DNA of 64,000 nt, taken from positions 1,116,001 through 1,180,000 of the forward strand of contig JAGPNK010000010.1 of the NCBI GenBank assembly GCA_020746835.1, read 5' to 3'. The translations under genes were made by a program, and so were the position numbers. This document shows positions 44,972 through 56,539 of the stretch, one piece after another; within the stretch, counting starts at the first letter, position 1; the number at the start of each line of letters is the position of its first letter. This DNA comes from Stachybotrys elegans (lineage: Eukaryota; Ascomycota; Sordariomycetes; Hypocreales; Stachybotryaceae). Below the pieces are notes generated by a model, which saw only the letters and a program-made list of their open reading frames with translations, was not told the origin of the DNA and did not search any database.

Positions 44972-45808
44972 ATGGCTAGTGATCAGTATTGGACATCCGC
45001 ACCCACGCCCCTCGAGCAGAGCATCCCGACCAGCCACAACTGCAACATGGTCTTGGAACACCAAGAAAGCAATAGGCACACCCCTATCATTTCCTTCGAC
45101 CCAGAATCCGGATCATACAATTCGGGGAACGCACATCTTGTTCCAATGACCCAAGAAACAACGGCAAGCGCGCAGCATCAGCTGGCGCTGGGCGGAAACT
45201 GGCCCCAGGGAGCTGGCACGTTGCCTACTTGTGGTCCCAATGTGGAAGATGGCACCGGAGTCAATTACAGTCGGAGCTGTGAGGCTTGGCCACCGACCTC
45301 CTCCAGCTTCCAGAATAGCGGAGGGGAAGATATCTTCCTCGGTCCAGCTCCCTGTCCACTTGCATATTCCGAAGTTGGCGCCTACGAATACTACCAAGCC
45401 ACATACCAGTCGCTCTATTCTTCGCAGGAAGATACAGCCAACATGCAAGTGATTGCGGGGGACAACATAGTGTGGGACGAAGGCCTACCGTATTGGTCGG
45501 AACCGAGCACCGAGCTCTTGACAAGAACGCATGACGGCCACGCAGCGACAAGAGGCATTGCGTGGAACGAAAGATATCCGGCGACAAAAGAAGGGAATAT
45601 AGATAAGGGCAAAGAGAAAGATAAGGAGAAGGATAAGAAAGGGGAAGGGGAGGAGGTGGAGGCAGATGAGGCAAGCATGCAGCACATCAGAAAACAATTA
45701 GCACAGCTAGGCTATGAACTTGAATGCCAAACAAGAGAGCAGTTGGCTGCCATAAAACACGGACCGGGTTATACCCAGCCAACATCCAGCTTTCAGAACC
45801 TTGGCTGA
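44972..45808 (+). CDS. Hypothetical protein with charged low-complexity segment
   Basis: Single exon, 278 aa from an ATG in AAGATGGC context. I recognise no domain. The N-terminal two thirds are polar, rich in Ser, Gln, Tyr and Asn, as in many disordered nuclear proteins. Residues near 208-232 form a Lys/Glu repeat (IDKGKEKDKEKDKKGEGEE), followed by a predicted amphipathic helix (ASMQHIRKQLAQLGYELE). A short SSFQN motif occurs twice (near residue 110 and in the last six residues). No membrane segment or signal peptide. Codon use is less biased than in the neighbours, so a lineage-specific gene is plausible. Convergent with the DUF1295 gene 207 bases away. Confidence 0.55.
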   Translation: MASDQYWTSAPTPLEQSIPTSHNCNMVLEHQESNRHTPIISFDPESGSYNSGNAHLVPMTQETTASAQHQLALGGNWPQGAGTLPTCGPNVEDGTGVNYSRSCEAWPPTSSSFQNSGGEDIFLGPAPCPLAYSEVGAYEYYQATYQSLYSSQEDTANMQVIAGDNIVWDEGLPYWSEPSTELLTRTHDGHAATRGIAWNERYPATKEGNIDKGKEKDKEKDKKGEGEEVEADEASMQHIRKQLAQLGYELECQTREQLAAIKHGPGYTQPTSSFQNLG

Positions 45809-46016
45809 CGGCTCAGGAAAGAAGAGTTGGTACTTGAGGATAAAATGGAGAGAATCGTCGGATGTTCTCATCAAACTTTTACCAACCAAAACAGCAGGGT
45901 CGGGGTGGTTTTGCATCTTGCAAACGCAAGTATGGTTTGAAACGAAGACTGCTTTTGAATATTGCATGCAACCGAGACACCCAAACTCATGATGAGTGTT
46001 ATTGGTACGAACGATA

Positions 46017-47349
46017 TCAGACATCTTTGAACAACATGCGCACGCCCCTTTCCAGGACAACGCCGCCAGCGCCCGCAGCGACGACGATCCAAGTCCATTT
46101 GTTCTGCAACTCTTCCAGGCTTGGCCAGAAGCTATTCTTCTGCTTCCTGTACTCGGAAAACTCAGCATACTTGAGTGGATCCGACTTGTAGCGTTCCTCT
46201 TGGCTTGCCTCGTTCTGCTTGTCGCCTGCAACATAACGAAGGAAGACATAGTTGGCGACTGGGCCAACAACTGCGATGGGGTGCAGGAGACCGGCGCCCA
46301 GAAGCAGGAGAGGGAACGAGGCATGAATGAGAGCATCACCGAGATAGCTAGACGTGTCAGTCTGATGGTAAGTTGTAGGCCAAGTGATGTACGTACTTTG
46401 GATGTCGGACAATACTCCAAACCCCGTCACGGTTGAGTGCCTCGGGGTTTCTCTTCTTTTGCGACTCGAGCTGAGAATCAGCAATGACCTCGAGAGCGAA
46501 GCCGGCCGAGAAGAAGAAGACGGCAAGGTTATGGAAGAGGGAAGCGTCTTCGACAGGAGGAGAAACTATCGCGCTGTGGACAGTAGCACGGAAAGGTAGC
46601 GTAAATGGCAGCGAGATGAGTGTCTGGGCGACCGCCTCGGGCAGAAACAGTGAGAAGAAGGCCTTGTTCCAGAACTTGGGGTCCTTCTTTGCCTCGGCAT
46701 AGCGCGGGTCATCCGAGCCACGCTTGACGCGTCGCGAGGCGATGCGGTAGAAGAGCCGGAGGCCCCAGGCCGAGACGCCCGTGAGGAGAAGCTTCTCGGA
46801 ATAGTTCAGCGTAGACCACGCCTGGGGGATGGACAGGCCATCGTATACTACTCGTGACCCGATGGCGCTCCACCAAGCATTGGCCGTCATTCCCGCAGGC
46901 CAAAGCCAATCCTTTCCCTCGGCCGTGTCCGTGTAGCGAGAGACGCCATACGCAAGGGCTCCAAGACCGGCATGCAAGCCAAAGGAGGGCAGAATAGACG
47001 ATTGGAGGAGGCCAATGGCCGTCGGGTTGACCGAGCTGCGGCCAGGCTCAAAGTGCGCGCCTAGGCGATCCTGCTCGGCACCCGAACCTTGAGGAAGCTG
47101 GCTGGTTACATTGTCGACGGGGATGCGTCTGCCGCCGAACCAGCCTCCGTAGACATCCTGCTCGGCGCCCGACGTCTGAGTAACCTTTGCCGCCAAGTCT
47201 CGCACAGAGGGGAGTTTTCCATTGGGGTCGAGGTGGGAGCCGTAGATGTCCTGCTCTGCACCGGACCTGGCCGGAAGACGAGCGGATGGCAGCTTGCCGC
47301 TGTCAAAGTGGGATGCGTAACGGTCTTGTTCAGCTCCGGAAGAGGCCAT
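46017..47349 (-). CDS. DUF1295 membrane protein with four N-terminal SGAEQD repeats
   Basis: Exons 47349-46397 and 46347-46017, total 1284 nt (427 aa). The first 110 residues are soluble and carry SGAEQD four times (residues 4-9, 29-34, 60-65, 89-94), three of them followed by an aromatic or leucine plus HF/HL and two by GKLPS. After that come about six or seven membrane helices. The C-terminal core has SQKKRNPEALNRDGVWSIVRHPNYLGD, the DUF1295/steroid 5-alpha-reductase-like signature around a cofactor-binding RHPNYLGD, and ends in a final helix. The enzyme fold suggests an ER-membrane reductase or isoprenylcysteine-methyltransferase-like activity; substrate unknown. The repeat is discussed under findings. 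Confidence 0.88.
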
Positions 47350-48188
47350 TTTGCATTCTTTTGCCTCTTTTCCGTACAATCAATGCTGCAGAATGCGGGG
47401 GAGACTTGAATTGGGACATTGGAAGGCCGTTAAATAGCAGGGGGACAGTTGAGTGCCTGAGAGGCTTGGGGTAGGTTTGTATTACGTCGTCATTAGCTCA
47501 TGCTTGGGTGTGATGATCATACTTGGTGGGGAAATTTCGTCAGTCGCCCTGTTCCAGCAAACGGCTGCGCAAGGCATGTGAATAAACTCGACGCCAGTGT
47601 AGCAGACTGGCATTCTACTGATACTAGCGGTTCATATGTAGAGCTCAATGTATTGCGGCTACCAGTGGCTTAAAACAGTAAAAACAGTTGTTGGGCGGCA
47701 ACCCTGACCGAGCCACTCGCCGAAGCCTTCTCCAGCTCTGATACTCACCACTGACCAGACAAAGGCCTTATCATACCTTGTATGTTTTGATTTGCCTCTC
47801 GAATAGAGCACATAATCCTTGCCCTAATCTCGGGGCACAATGACTGGAGTTCCTTAAGAGGATGCGGAGCATCATGATGCAGCCAGGCTATGGTCACCCA
47901 ATGAGGCAATGTAATGCCCAAACAATTTGTGTTAATGCGTTGGTAGGCACATAAGTAGGTAAACTACCTGTGCACATATGGTTTGCACCCCAATAAGAGC
48001 TGTGCCAGTTGTTGCCACGTGATACAGATAACTCAGGCACCTAGGAGGTTAGTAAGGCAAACAACCACTCGTACATAGGTAGGTATGCACTGTTACCACC
48101 TCCATACACATGTTTTCCAATACATAAAGCACCACCTCGCCGCGTCGTGCCTTCATTATCCCCTCCAAGGTTCCCTGCCTCGCCCGCC
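47350..48188. other. Intergenic before the amidase block
   Basis: About 0.84 kb, with short GTAGGTA-like motifs near 47950 and 48076. No gene recognised; it marks the change from housekeeping genes to the accessory-looking right part. Confidence 0.45.
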
Positions 48189-50790
48189 ATGCAGCTTCGA
48201 AACATGGAGTCCTTGCGGCCCTGGGGCATGAATAGTGTTCCAGGGTTCGATACTAATGAGTACAGGTGGCTGGATGAAGCAGTTGATGGCCTGGACTTAG
48301 GGCCTCCAGTACGTATTACCCGTCGCAACACACCTACTTGTCTATCCGTCTCTTCCTTCTCGTCTCCTGACAACGAACCTCTTCCTAGAACCCAAGTATC
48401 GCTGCCGGGACAGGGCCATGTCTGGTGGTCCGCTCTCAAAGCGCCGATGGTGTCTCCGATGACGCCTTGTGCCAACTCATTTCGACTTGGATGTCGGCGG
48501 GCGACGTCATACATCCCTCGTTCTGTAAGACCCTGTTCATCGTCACTGGAACGGGAAGCACGCAGCCCTTGAGCTCTTCTTTCACAGTTCAGCGCAAGAG
48601 TCTGGAGGACTTTCCTGGCCTACAAGCCATGAGCGTCATGTCAATCACGCAACTTCTGATTGGAAGCGATGAGCACGCGGTGAACAATCTATGTTCGGGG
48701 CCCTATGTGTGGTCAGGTACTTGCTTTCACCGCATTTATAGGTCCTACGCCGATTCACAAAGCGCCTTCTTTTCTTCCATCATCCACATCCCGGAAGATG
48801 GTCGGTTTATAGAGACTCGTCCGACAAGCCATGTTGCCGTTCCTTCGAGGCTTTATTCGCCCCCTAGAGCTCAAGATCGCCCTCTGTCGGGACTTCGGTT
48901 TGCTGTCAAGGATCTCATTGACGTTGCAGGTCTGAGAACAAGTGCTGGTTCACGGGATTATTACAAATACGTTGCCGAAAGCGCCTCGTCAGCACAGTTG
49001 ATCACGCATCTCATCTCCCTTGGCGCTGTTCTCATTGGAAAGACCAAGAACACCCAATTCGCAAACGGCGAGGATCCGCAGGAGTGGATTGACTATACCT
49101 GCCCTTGGAACCCACGGGGTTAGTAGGATCCATGCTCAGCAACTCTCTTACCCATGATGACAAACTTTCAAGGTGATGGGTACCAAAACCCCGATACGAG
49201 CAGTAGCGGCAGCGCAACGGCTATATCATCGTATGACTGGATTGACTTTACCATTGGTACCGACAGTAAGGTTTCCCAATATCCATAAAGCAACGACCTT
49301 TGTGCTGGAATGCCCTCTTGAATCACCTCTGACATTATCGTGCATCTCAGCGTGTGGAAGCATTGCTTGTCCTGCAGCAGCCCAGGGTGTTTTTGCTATT
49401 CGACTGTCTACTGGCGCGGCGTCTCAGGAGGGTGTACTCAGAATGAACAAGTAGGTGCGCATATATGATCCTGGTGTTAACGCAAGCTCTGACATTCGGT
49501 GTGAGATACCTGGACTCTGTAGGGCTATTCACCAGACACATTGACGTATTGTCCAATATCACGTCGTTATGGCTGAGGCCGGACGATAGACTCTATCAGA
49601 CCACCGTGCAGCCCTGGGTAGCGTATTTCTTTGCTAGTGGGGTCAACGGAGTCACTGACTTGTGTTATGAGCAGTCTCCTGTTGATATTGTATATCCATG
49701 GTCATCTTTCTCGCATGGAAACAAAGAGACACTCGAAGCCCACGAAAGATTTGTCCAATCTCTCCTCAGCTTCACTGGCGCAACGAGGAGAGACCTGGAC
49801 TTGGATCGTGAGTGGAAACGAATAGATCCACTCACATCAGCATCTTCTGTCTACGAAGACCTAAAGAAGGTTATTATGCTCCTCATAGTGGTTTGCTTTC
49901 TCACTCTCCTAGCTCACTCTCAGCGCATGGCCCTTTGTCCATCCGTGGACCGAAGGATAATTATAGTCAAAGTTGATCGAACTAGCTCTGGATACTGACA
50001 TATGGACAAGACAACAGGATATTTGCACCTTGCCGGATTTTCAGACAGGGTGGAACCATTCCGCCTCGCGTTCAAGGAAGAATATGGCAGAGAGCCATAT
50101 CTTGATAAAGTCAACCTTTCTAAACTGCAAGTCGAATTGACCTGACCATACCTGATCGCGTTAAAGGAGCTTATACTGTCATAGGAAGCTGGCCGCCAAG
50201 GAAATTACGCCAGAGACACGCCAACGAATGGTGCAGGAACAAGATGCGTTTTCGCAGTTTATCCACCACAACATCCTAAAAGGCTCCCATAATGTTTCTG
50301 CTCCAGGCGGATCAATCATGATATGGCCTTTCAACCCAATGGAGCCACAGTACCGAGATAATTATCCGCCATATGTGTTGCTTTGCGCTGTTGCCAACCA
50401 TCGTTAACCTATAAATACTACAGGGAGAGCGCACATGTAAACTGGCGATGGGATGTCGACTACACCGCCCCTCTCGCTGGTCTTCCACAAATCATTGTTC
50501 CCAGTACGTACAATTGTGGCTAACACAGAAAAAGCATTTCAACCGTTGACTTGTTGTAAAGTTGGTCAGTATGCGTATCAGTCGAGAGTCACAGGGAGAG
50601 AAGACTACCTTCCGATTTGCGCGTCCGTTGTAGGGCCTCGAGGTAGGTCGTAAACACATGTGCGTTCATACACTCCCCGTGCTAACTTATCGATGGAGGC
50701 AGTGACATAGACCTTGCTCGGTTCATCTCGCGATTTTGCCAACAAAGCGATCTTTGGCCAGCATCCGTTAACACTGGTCGTTATATCTGA
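48189..50790 (+). CDS. Amidase (amidase-signature family), intron-rich
   Basis: Ten exons fit one frame: 48189-48308, 48389-49118, 49173-49265, 49351-49450, 49506-49869, 50011-50130, 50189-50374, 50428-50503, 50562-50642 and 50699-50790, total 1962 nt (653 aa). A long N-terminal domain (SGPYVWSG ... VPSRLYSPP) of the kind found in Arp1-like fungal amidases precedes the amidase core. The catalytic Lys is in LRFAVKDLID, the cis-Ser in TSSSGS, and the nucleophile Ser in GTDTCGSIACPAA. The C-terminus has VPIGQYAYQSRVTG and GSDIDLARFI. It would hydrolyse a carboxamide to acid and ammonia in the cytosol. Weak points: the GTTATT donor at 49870, and the acceptors at 50010, 50188 and 50426, chosen to keep the frame. 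Possibly partly decayed. Confidence 0.72.
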
Positions 50791-51224
50791 TTGTTTTGGG
50801 AGGTTATGATGATGATGAAAGAGCTATGCAGTCCGAGGTGGAAGCAAAAAGCAAGAAACATTGATGGATGGATCAAGTGAACAAGGAAAACCACAATGCC
50901 CCATACGACAGCATTTCAGTTATCACTGATAGTTCTCCAACGTTTTGCCAAGATATTGTGGCCGATGGGCGGAGATAACACTGCCCACAACACAACTTGC
51001 AACCCTGCAGCGACTCCATAACCATCGGCACCCGTTTACCGATACAGCGGCATTGGATGCTTTATGTTCCGTCGAACAACTTTCTCTTACCGTTCCAGAT
51101 AATGGCAGACCGAGATCGGGGAAAGTGAAGCAGATGGGCACTATATGATGTAGTCCCCATCAGGTTGAAGACATGACGTTCATAACTGACCACAAGCAAC
51201 TTGGCTGAAAGTATTTCAATCACA
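50791..51224. other. Spacer between the two amidase genes
   Basis: 434 bases holding the end of the first amidase gene and the promoter of the second. No gene seen. Confidence 0.5.
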
Positions 51225-52922
51225 ATGAAGTCCCTTGTTGGTCTTGGCTTGCTGTCGACGGTGCTTGCGCTCGACTTTCAATGGTCGCATCATGGCCAGG
51301 AATACTGGGCCACTGAAATCGACCGCATTGACAAGGGCGACGACGTGTTCAACCTCTCGAGTCGGGTTGGTCAGGAGGGTCTGGGATTCTTCAGGATCGG
51401 AGATGTAGACTGGCCTCAGTTCTGCCGCGCTCTACACACCGACGTGTACGCGCCCGGTGCGTATGCTGTAGCGGAAATCTCAGGCCAACTCGTCATCGCC
51501 AAGGCCTACCAGATGATGGACGATCCAGCCCAGGCGTTTATGAGCGGAGTTCTCCCCAAGTCCGGCGATAGCTACAAACCCTTCTCGGGGCGCGGCATCC
51601 CGGTTCCACCGGCCGTGGGCGGTGTCGGGCCTCTGGCTGGGCTCCGCTTCGCCCTCAAAGATCTGTTCCATCTCAAGGGCATCAAGACTTCGGCAGGATC
51701 CCGGTCGTGGTATGCTGCATTCCCTCCCCAAAACCATACCTCGGGTATTATCCTCAAGACCCTGGCTGCGGGTGCATCGGTAGTCGGCAAGACCAAGACT
51801 ACGGCCTTTGCCTTGACCAACACTCGCAATGGCTGGTCAGTAGACTATCACGACCCGTTCAACTTCCGAGGAGACGGTTACTCTTCAACAGGCGGAAGTA
51901 GTTCTGGCTCTCTTGCAGCTGCAGTAGCCTACGACTGGGTTGACTTCTCCATTGGTAGTGACACGGGCGGCTCTGTCAGGGGCCCGGCCACCCGAGGAGG
52001 AGTCTATGGCTACCGGCCTAGCCAAGGTTTCCTGGACTTGGAAGGTGTCGTGCCTTGCGTCGTGTCGCTGGACACGCCGGGATTCTTCACCAGGTCACCG
52101 ACCATCTTCTCCAAACTGTTTGGCGTCTGGTCAGCGGGTACCGAGCTTGAGATGACTTCCGACTCCTTCTCCATGCCCCGCAAGATCATCTATCGAAAGG
52201 AGGATGGGAACCTCACCCCCGAGCTTCGAAGGGAACTAGGGGCTTTCTTTGACAAAGTCCAAAGCCACTTCAGCATGACTTCTTCGACCATGAGCCTCGA
52301 AGAGACTTGGATGAACAACGTCCGCAATCAGACTCTCGACCACTACTTCGCCACAGTCTATTCGGACATCAACGCAAAGGAGTCCTGGGATCTCAACGGC
52401 GCGCCTCTATTCAAAGCCTTCGGAGAGCTCACAGGAGGCTCGGCTCCGCCAGTTGACCCATCCGTCAACCTCACATGGACAAACGGCCAGAATGAGACGA
52501 TCCGCGCCCGCTACAACGAGTCCCTGCGCCGGGCTCAGGAGTTCCGCGACTTTTACTCCAAATTCGTCCTGCCCGCAGACCCGACAACCTGCTCCGAGTC
52601 GATTCTCGCCTCCACCTATGAAGGTCCCGAGATGCAGAACAGACAAACTCTAGTTCCCTTTGGTGTCACGGGCGGAGCCGTTACCGGCCCATTTTGGAGT
52701 ACTGTTCCGCCTGCGTTCGGTGGTGTGTCCGAGATTATCGTACCTTTCGGACAGATGCCATACTGGAGCGAATACACTCTCCAAACAGAATATCGACCAT
52801 TATCCGCTTCGTTCCAGGCTGCCCGGGGATGCGATGCTGTCCTCTTCCGGCTTGTTGATGAACTAGCTGAAGCCGGCATCATTGGCGAGGTTCAGACAGG
52901 AAAACTGGCCTACCCACTATAG
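51225..52922 (+). CDS. Secreted amidase, single exon
   Basis: Single exon, 565 aa; the ATG at 51225 opens a signal peptide (MKSLVGLGLLSTVLA, cleavage near ALDF). Catalytic triad of the amidase-signature fold: Lys145 in LRFALKDLFH, cis-Ser in GGSSSGSLAAA (223 onwards) and nucleophile Ser250 in GSDTGGSVRGPATRGG. The region after the signature (VDPSVNLTWTNG) has NLT and NET glycosylation sites, which fits secretion. It resembles the adjacent intron-rich amidase in domain order but is only moderately similar, so the pair is not a recent tandem duplicate. It should release ammonia and an acid from an external amide. It converges on a Dal5-type permease with 288 bases between stops. Confidence 0.92.
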   Translation: MKSLVGLGLLSTVLALDFQWSHHGQEYWATEIDRIDKGDDVFNLSSRVGQEGLGFFRIGDVDWPQFCRALHTDVYAPGAYAVAEISGQLVIAKAYQMMDDPAQAFMSGVLPKSGDSYKPFSGRGIPVPPAVGGVGPLAGLRFALKDLFHLKGIKTSAGSRSWYAAFPPQNHTSGIILKTLAAGASVVGKTKTTAFALTNTRNGWSVDYHDPFNFRGDGYSSTGGSSSGSLAAAVAYDWVDFSIGSDTGGSVRGPATRGGVYGYRPSQGFLDLEGVVPCVVSLDTPGFFTRSPTIFSKLFGVWSAGTELEMTSDSFSMPRKIIYRKEDGNLTPELRRELGAFFDKVQSHFSMTSSTMSLEETWMNNVRNQTLDHYFATVYSDINAKESWDLNGAPLFKAFGELTGGSAPPVDPSVNLTWTNGQNETIRARYNESLRRAQEFRDFYSKFVLPADPTTCSESILASTYEGPEMQNRQTLVPFGVTGGAVTGPFWSTVPPAFGGVSEIIVPFGQMPYWSEYTLQTEYRPLSASFQAARGCDAVLFRLVDELAEAGIIGEVQTGKLAYPL

Positions 52923-53210
52923 CATGTTCCCAATTGCTCGTCTCCACGATAATCTGATGTGCCAAATGATTCGACGAGAAGTTGTGTTACGGTTTAAGAG
53001 ATAAACAGGAGTCTGGGTCGAATGAAATCACGGGGTTGGTGATGGTTACTAGTGGATGCGAGGAAAGACCGGAAGTGAACTGAGTATCCTTCTATATAAG
53101 AACCCATCTCAAAGCATGGTATACTGCGCTGTGGATTGATGTCGGGAGCCCTTCCTACCCAAATACCAGCATTCTCTTTCCGCCTCCCCCTTCTCCCCAG
53201 GTTGGAAAGC

Positions 53211-55262
53211 CTAGTGTACGAAACGAACGTCCTTGCGAGAGCTGCCTGTGTCCTTGGTTGTCTGGAGGTAATTTTGGCGTTCCTATAAAACGGTAAGCTA
53301 CGTTCAGGTGAGCATCTGGATAAAGAAAGACGATTCTTACATCTTCTGTCATTGCATCCCAAACAGTGGCTCGCCTCTTGTTTTGCCACACGTAGAAGCC
53401 CTTGGCAATCAAATACACAACAATATTCATGCATGCGATGCTAACCAGAACTCTGTTGCCTCGGCGATCTAAGATATCTCAGCAAATGTTGGGAACTCGT
53501 GGGGAACAGGAACTCACATTCAGGCGCATCATCCTCGCGGTAGATGTTGGAGTATATGACCCTAGCGAGCTGGACCATCATACTGCCTTTATTAGCACCC
53601 AACATAGCCACAACGACCCGTCCAAGTTGAACTCACTTATACAATGCGGCAGATACGGCGCGAGTGCGCACCGAGTGCGAGTTACGACTGCCCCATGCAA
53701 CATGCATGGCATGAGCTATCAATCATCAGCATGAGATAAGCTCCGAGTAGGTAGACGAGTGGTGAACGTACGCGACGGATAGGACAACAACACCGTGACC
53801 AATGCGTACCGAGCCCATGGTCCAGTAGCAGAAGGAAGCACAGCCAGAGCAATGAGATTGGGCAGATACCAGGCTTGGGTGAAGACACCAAAGTATGCCC
53901 TGCTATCCCACCGCTCCGACAGAAATGTGGTGATGCACATCATGACAGCTCCAATGAATTGACAAGGGATACTCAGGAGGTTGGCATCAAAGGTACCAAA
54001 GCCAAGGTCGCGGAGGGTAAGCGTCAGGTATTGGTCAGGCGGTCCTGCAGGAATCTCCCATAGCAGACCAAATATGTAGATGGGCCAAAGCTCGTAGTCT
54101 TTGAGCGAGCTCCAAAGAAGCTTGAAGTTGATAGCCTGTCGATTGTGCATGTCTCCCTTAGAAGGGTCATCCCGGAGAATGCGGTTCACAAGGATCTTCT
54201 CTTCCTTCTCGTTGAACCAGCCATTGGGACGGTACCAGGTGCGTGTCTGGGTCGGCGAAGGGTTCATCATGAAGATGGACCATATACCGATGGATAGCAT
54301 AAGTATGCCTTCCACGAGAAACAGCCATCTCCATCCTTCGTACCCGAGAACGCCGCGCATACGCAGCACACCAAAAGCAATAATGGGGGCGAGTATGTCC
54401 GTGACGCGACGCACGCACCAGAAGAGGGCCAAGCGGAACGGCAACTCGCTCGACTTGAAGAAATAGGTCAGGTAGAGCACGATGTCGGGAATGAAGCCGC
54501 CCTGCAAAACACCCAGGATTGCGCGAGTGACAAGGAACGATGTGCGCCCGCTCAACCAAAACTGAGCCCCAGACACAATTGACCAGCAGCACATCTGGAC
54601 CGTGTTAGCATGAGTTCGCGAAGTGGAGAGGTCAAACAAACAATGAAGGGAATCCAACGATCGGGGCCAATCTTTTTGCTAATCATCTGCGACGGCAATT
54701 CGGCCAACAGGAAAGATGTCTGATAAACCGTGTTGCCTAGGTTGTAATCGTTGGTCCCCATTCCTAGGTCGTCGAGAAAATTGTCCGTGTTTGCCTGAGA
54801 CAAGTTGCCGCGGCCAAGATCAAGTCCGAAGAAGGCGATACAGGCCCAAAGCGTGATCCTCCAGTCCATCTTGTTGATGAGCGGTAGCTCGTCGTTCCAC
54901 GTCCAGCGAAAGGAGGGATCGAAACGATGCAGATTCTCATACTTTGGATGAGGCTGGAAATAGTGAGCCGTTGCTGGGTCGTCAAAGACGGATGGTTGCG
55001 TGGCAATGGCGGAAGCATCAAATTCCTTGCGCCGCCTGAAAAGCGCCGTAATGGGAACGATAGGAGCATCTTGCTGGCGCAGCTCTTGTTGCTCGGCAAG
55101 AATCTTGGCCTTTCTGGCTTCGACTTCTTCATCCGTCTCTTTGGGCTCCGAGGGTGAGATTTTGTCACTCTCAGTGTGGCTCCTGTTCTCCTGGTCTGTT
55201 GTCAAGACATTTTTCTCGTTTCCAAGAGAAATGTTCTCGTCCTTCTTCTCCGTGTCGGACAT
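53211..55262 (-). CDS. MFS permease, ACS (Dal5/allantoate-type) family
   Basis: Six exons, 55262-54642, 54594-53772, 53715-53637, 53582-53518, 53468-53341 and 53282-53211, total 1788 nt (595 aa), all phases consistent. A charged, hydrophilic N-terminus of about 130 residues precedes twelve helices. Anion:cation symporter family landmarks: [20 protein letters not shown] after helix 1, [20 protein letters not shown], the [10 protein letters not shown] segment before the central loop, and the C-terminal [16 protein letters not shown]. The family imports anionic small molecules such as allantoate, ureidosuccinate, nicotinate or dipeptides. Next to two amidases this suggests uptake of an amide product or related nitrogen source, an inference only. 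Confidence 0.92.
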
Positions 55263-56539
55263 GGTGGTTCCTCAGTCGTTGGCAGGTAGAAGCTCAGGTT
55301 CCGAGATGCAGACGAGGACCGGTGGGAGGAAACGGAAGGCAATGAAGAAAGAAAGTGGCCGAGCATATATACCGCCCCGGGCTGCCTTGAGCCGGCACTC
55401 GGTCCTTACTTGAGATAGCGCAATACGTACCTAGACCTGACGACCTCTTGGCATCTGTATCCATGCTGTCTGGGCAATGACTATGATGGAGATCCCTTGG
55501 CAATTACATGGGCAGGGTCACTGACCAAGTTTATACCGACAACATAGGGATTTATCGTAACTGTGGCAGACACTGGTCGTGGGTGGAGGTCTTCAGTCAC
55601 TAGAGGTGGCTCAATGGTGTTCCTAGCTAAAGGGATATACCCATGGTACTATTTGTTCACCCATGGAGGATAGTTTAACCAGTTCTCATCTCTCATGGCC
55701 TCCCTACGAAACAGGCTCTTGGCCTAATGCTACCTAGTGATTGGGAGATAGGCATAATTTCTTTACGCATCCATCACAATGGTGCTTACAATGGTCCCCT
55801 GCGCCAAGCAGCAAGATTCTGCATGCCAAGGTGTGGCGCGGATTGCGTGATTTCGATGGGTCTGTTGGTGATCGAACAAATCCAAGAGCTAACAGGGAAG
55901 TATCAGGACCCTACTGTTTAAATTTTCTCAATGAATAGATTGGGATGAGAGTGCCGTACGACGGTCAAGTGCAGGAAGGCGCAGTAAGTAAACATGAGGT
56001 GTAGAACAGCAAAAGGAGGTATAGAATGGATAAACATATATTATGTGACTGGTCTAAAAATAAAGTAGATAGATTGCATAGCAAAACCCTGAATCAAGAG
56101 TCAGGGAGCGGTTAGGCAGTTTAATCAAGCATCACGCTCAATGCATAGAGGCATCCGCTGGTCCAACAAGCACCAGCCATCTAATCAATGCTCATTGGCA
56201 AGCTGCTCACCAAAGCATAAAAGGAACCAATGACGTGTATGCCTTTTCATTACGTTCATCAAACCCTAAACTCGGATGATTTTTGCTTTTTGAGACCACA
56301 ACACTTCTTGCGGTGATGGCGCTGTCAAGATTTGTCTGCGGGCTTTGGCTTTGACCCCTTTCCGTCTGACTGGCCTCAAAGAGACGAAAACGGGCCAGTG
56401 CAAGGTAGCCTTGCCCGTAGGGTATACTTGAAGCTATGCTGACGCACTCTTCAAGAAACGCCCTTGCAGTCTTTTGTTATTAAGTATCTCGGGCCCAAAG
56501 ACTTTTGGAACTTACCTACCTGCCGTTTGCTGGCCTGAT
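55263..56539. other. Intergenic, permease promoter
   Basis: 1.3 kb between the permease start and TPR gene remnants. It includes a TATATA element about 105 bases upstream of the permease ATG. No credible gene. Confidence 0.5.
55365..55371 (-). promoter_or_regulatory. TATA-like element of ACS permease
   Basis: TATATA on the minus strand about 105 bases upstream of the ATG, followed by a purine/pyrimidine mix. Position and sequence fit a core promoter. Confidence 0.45.
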
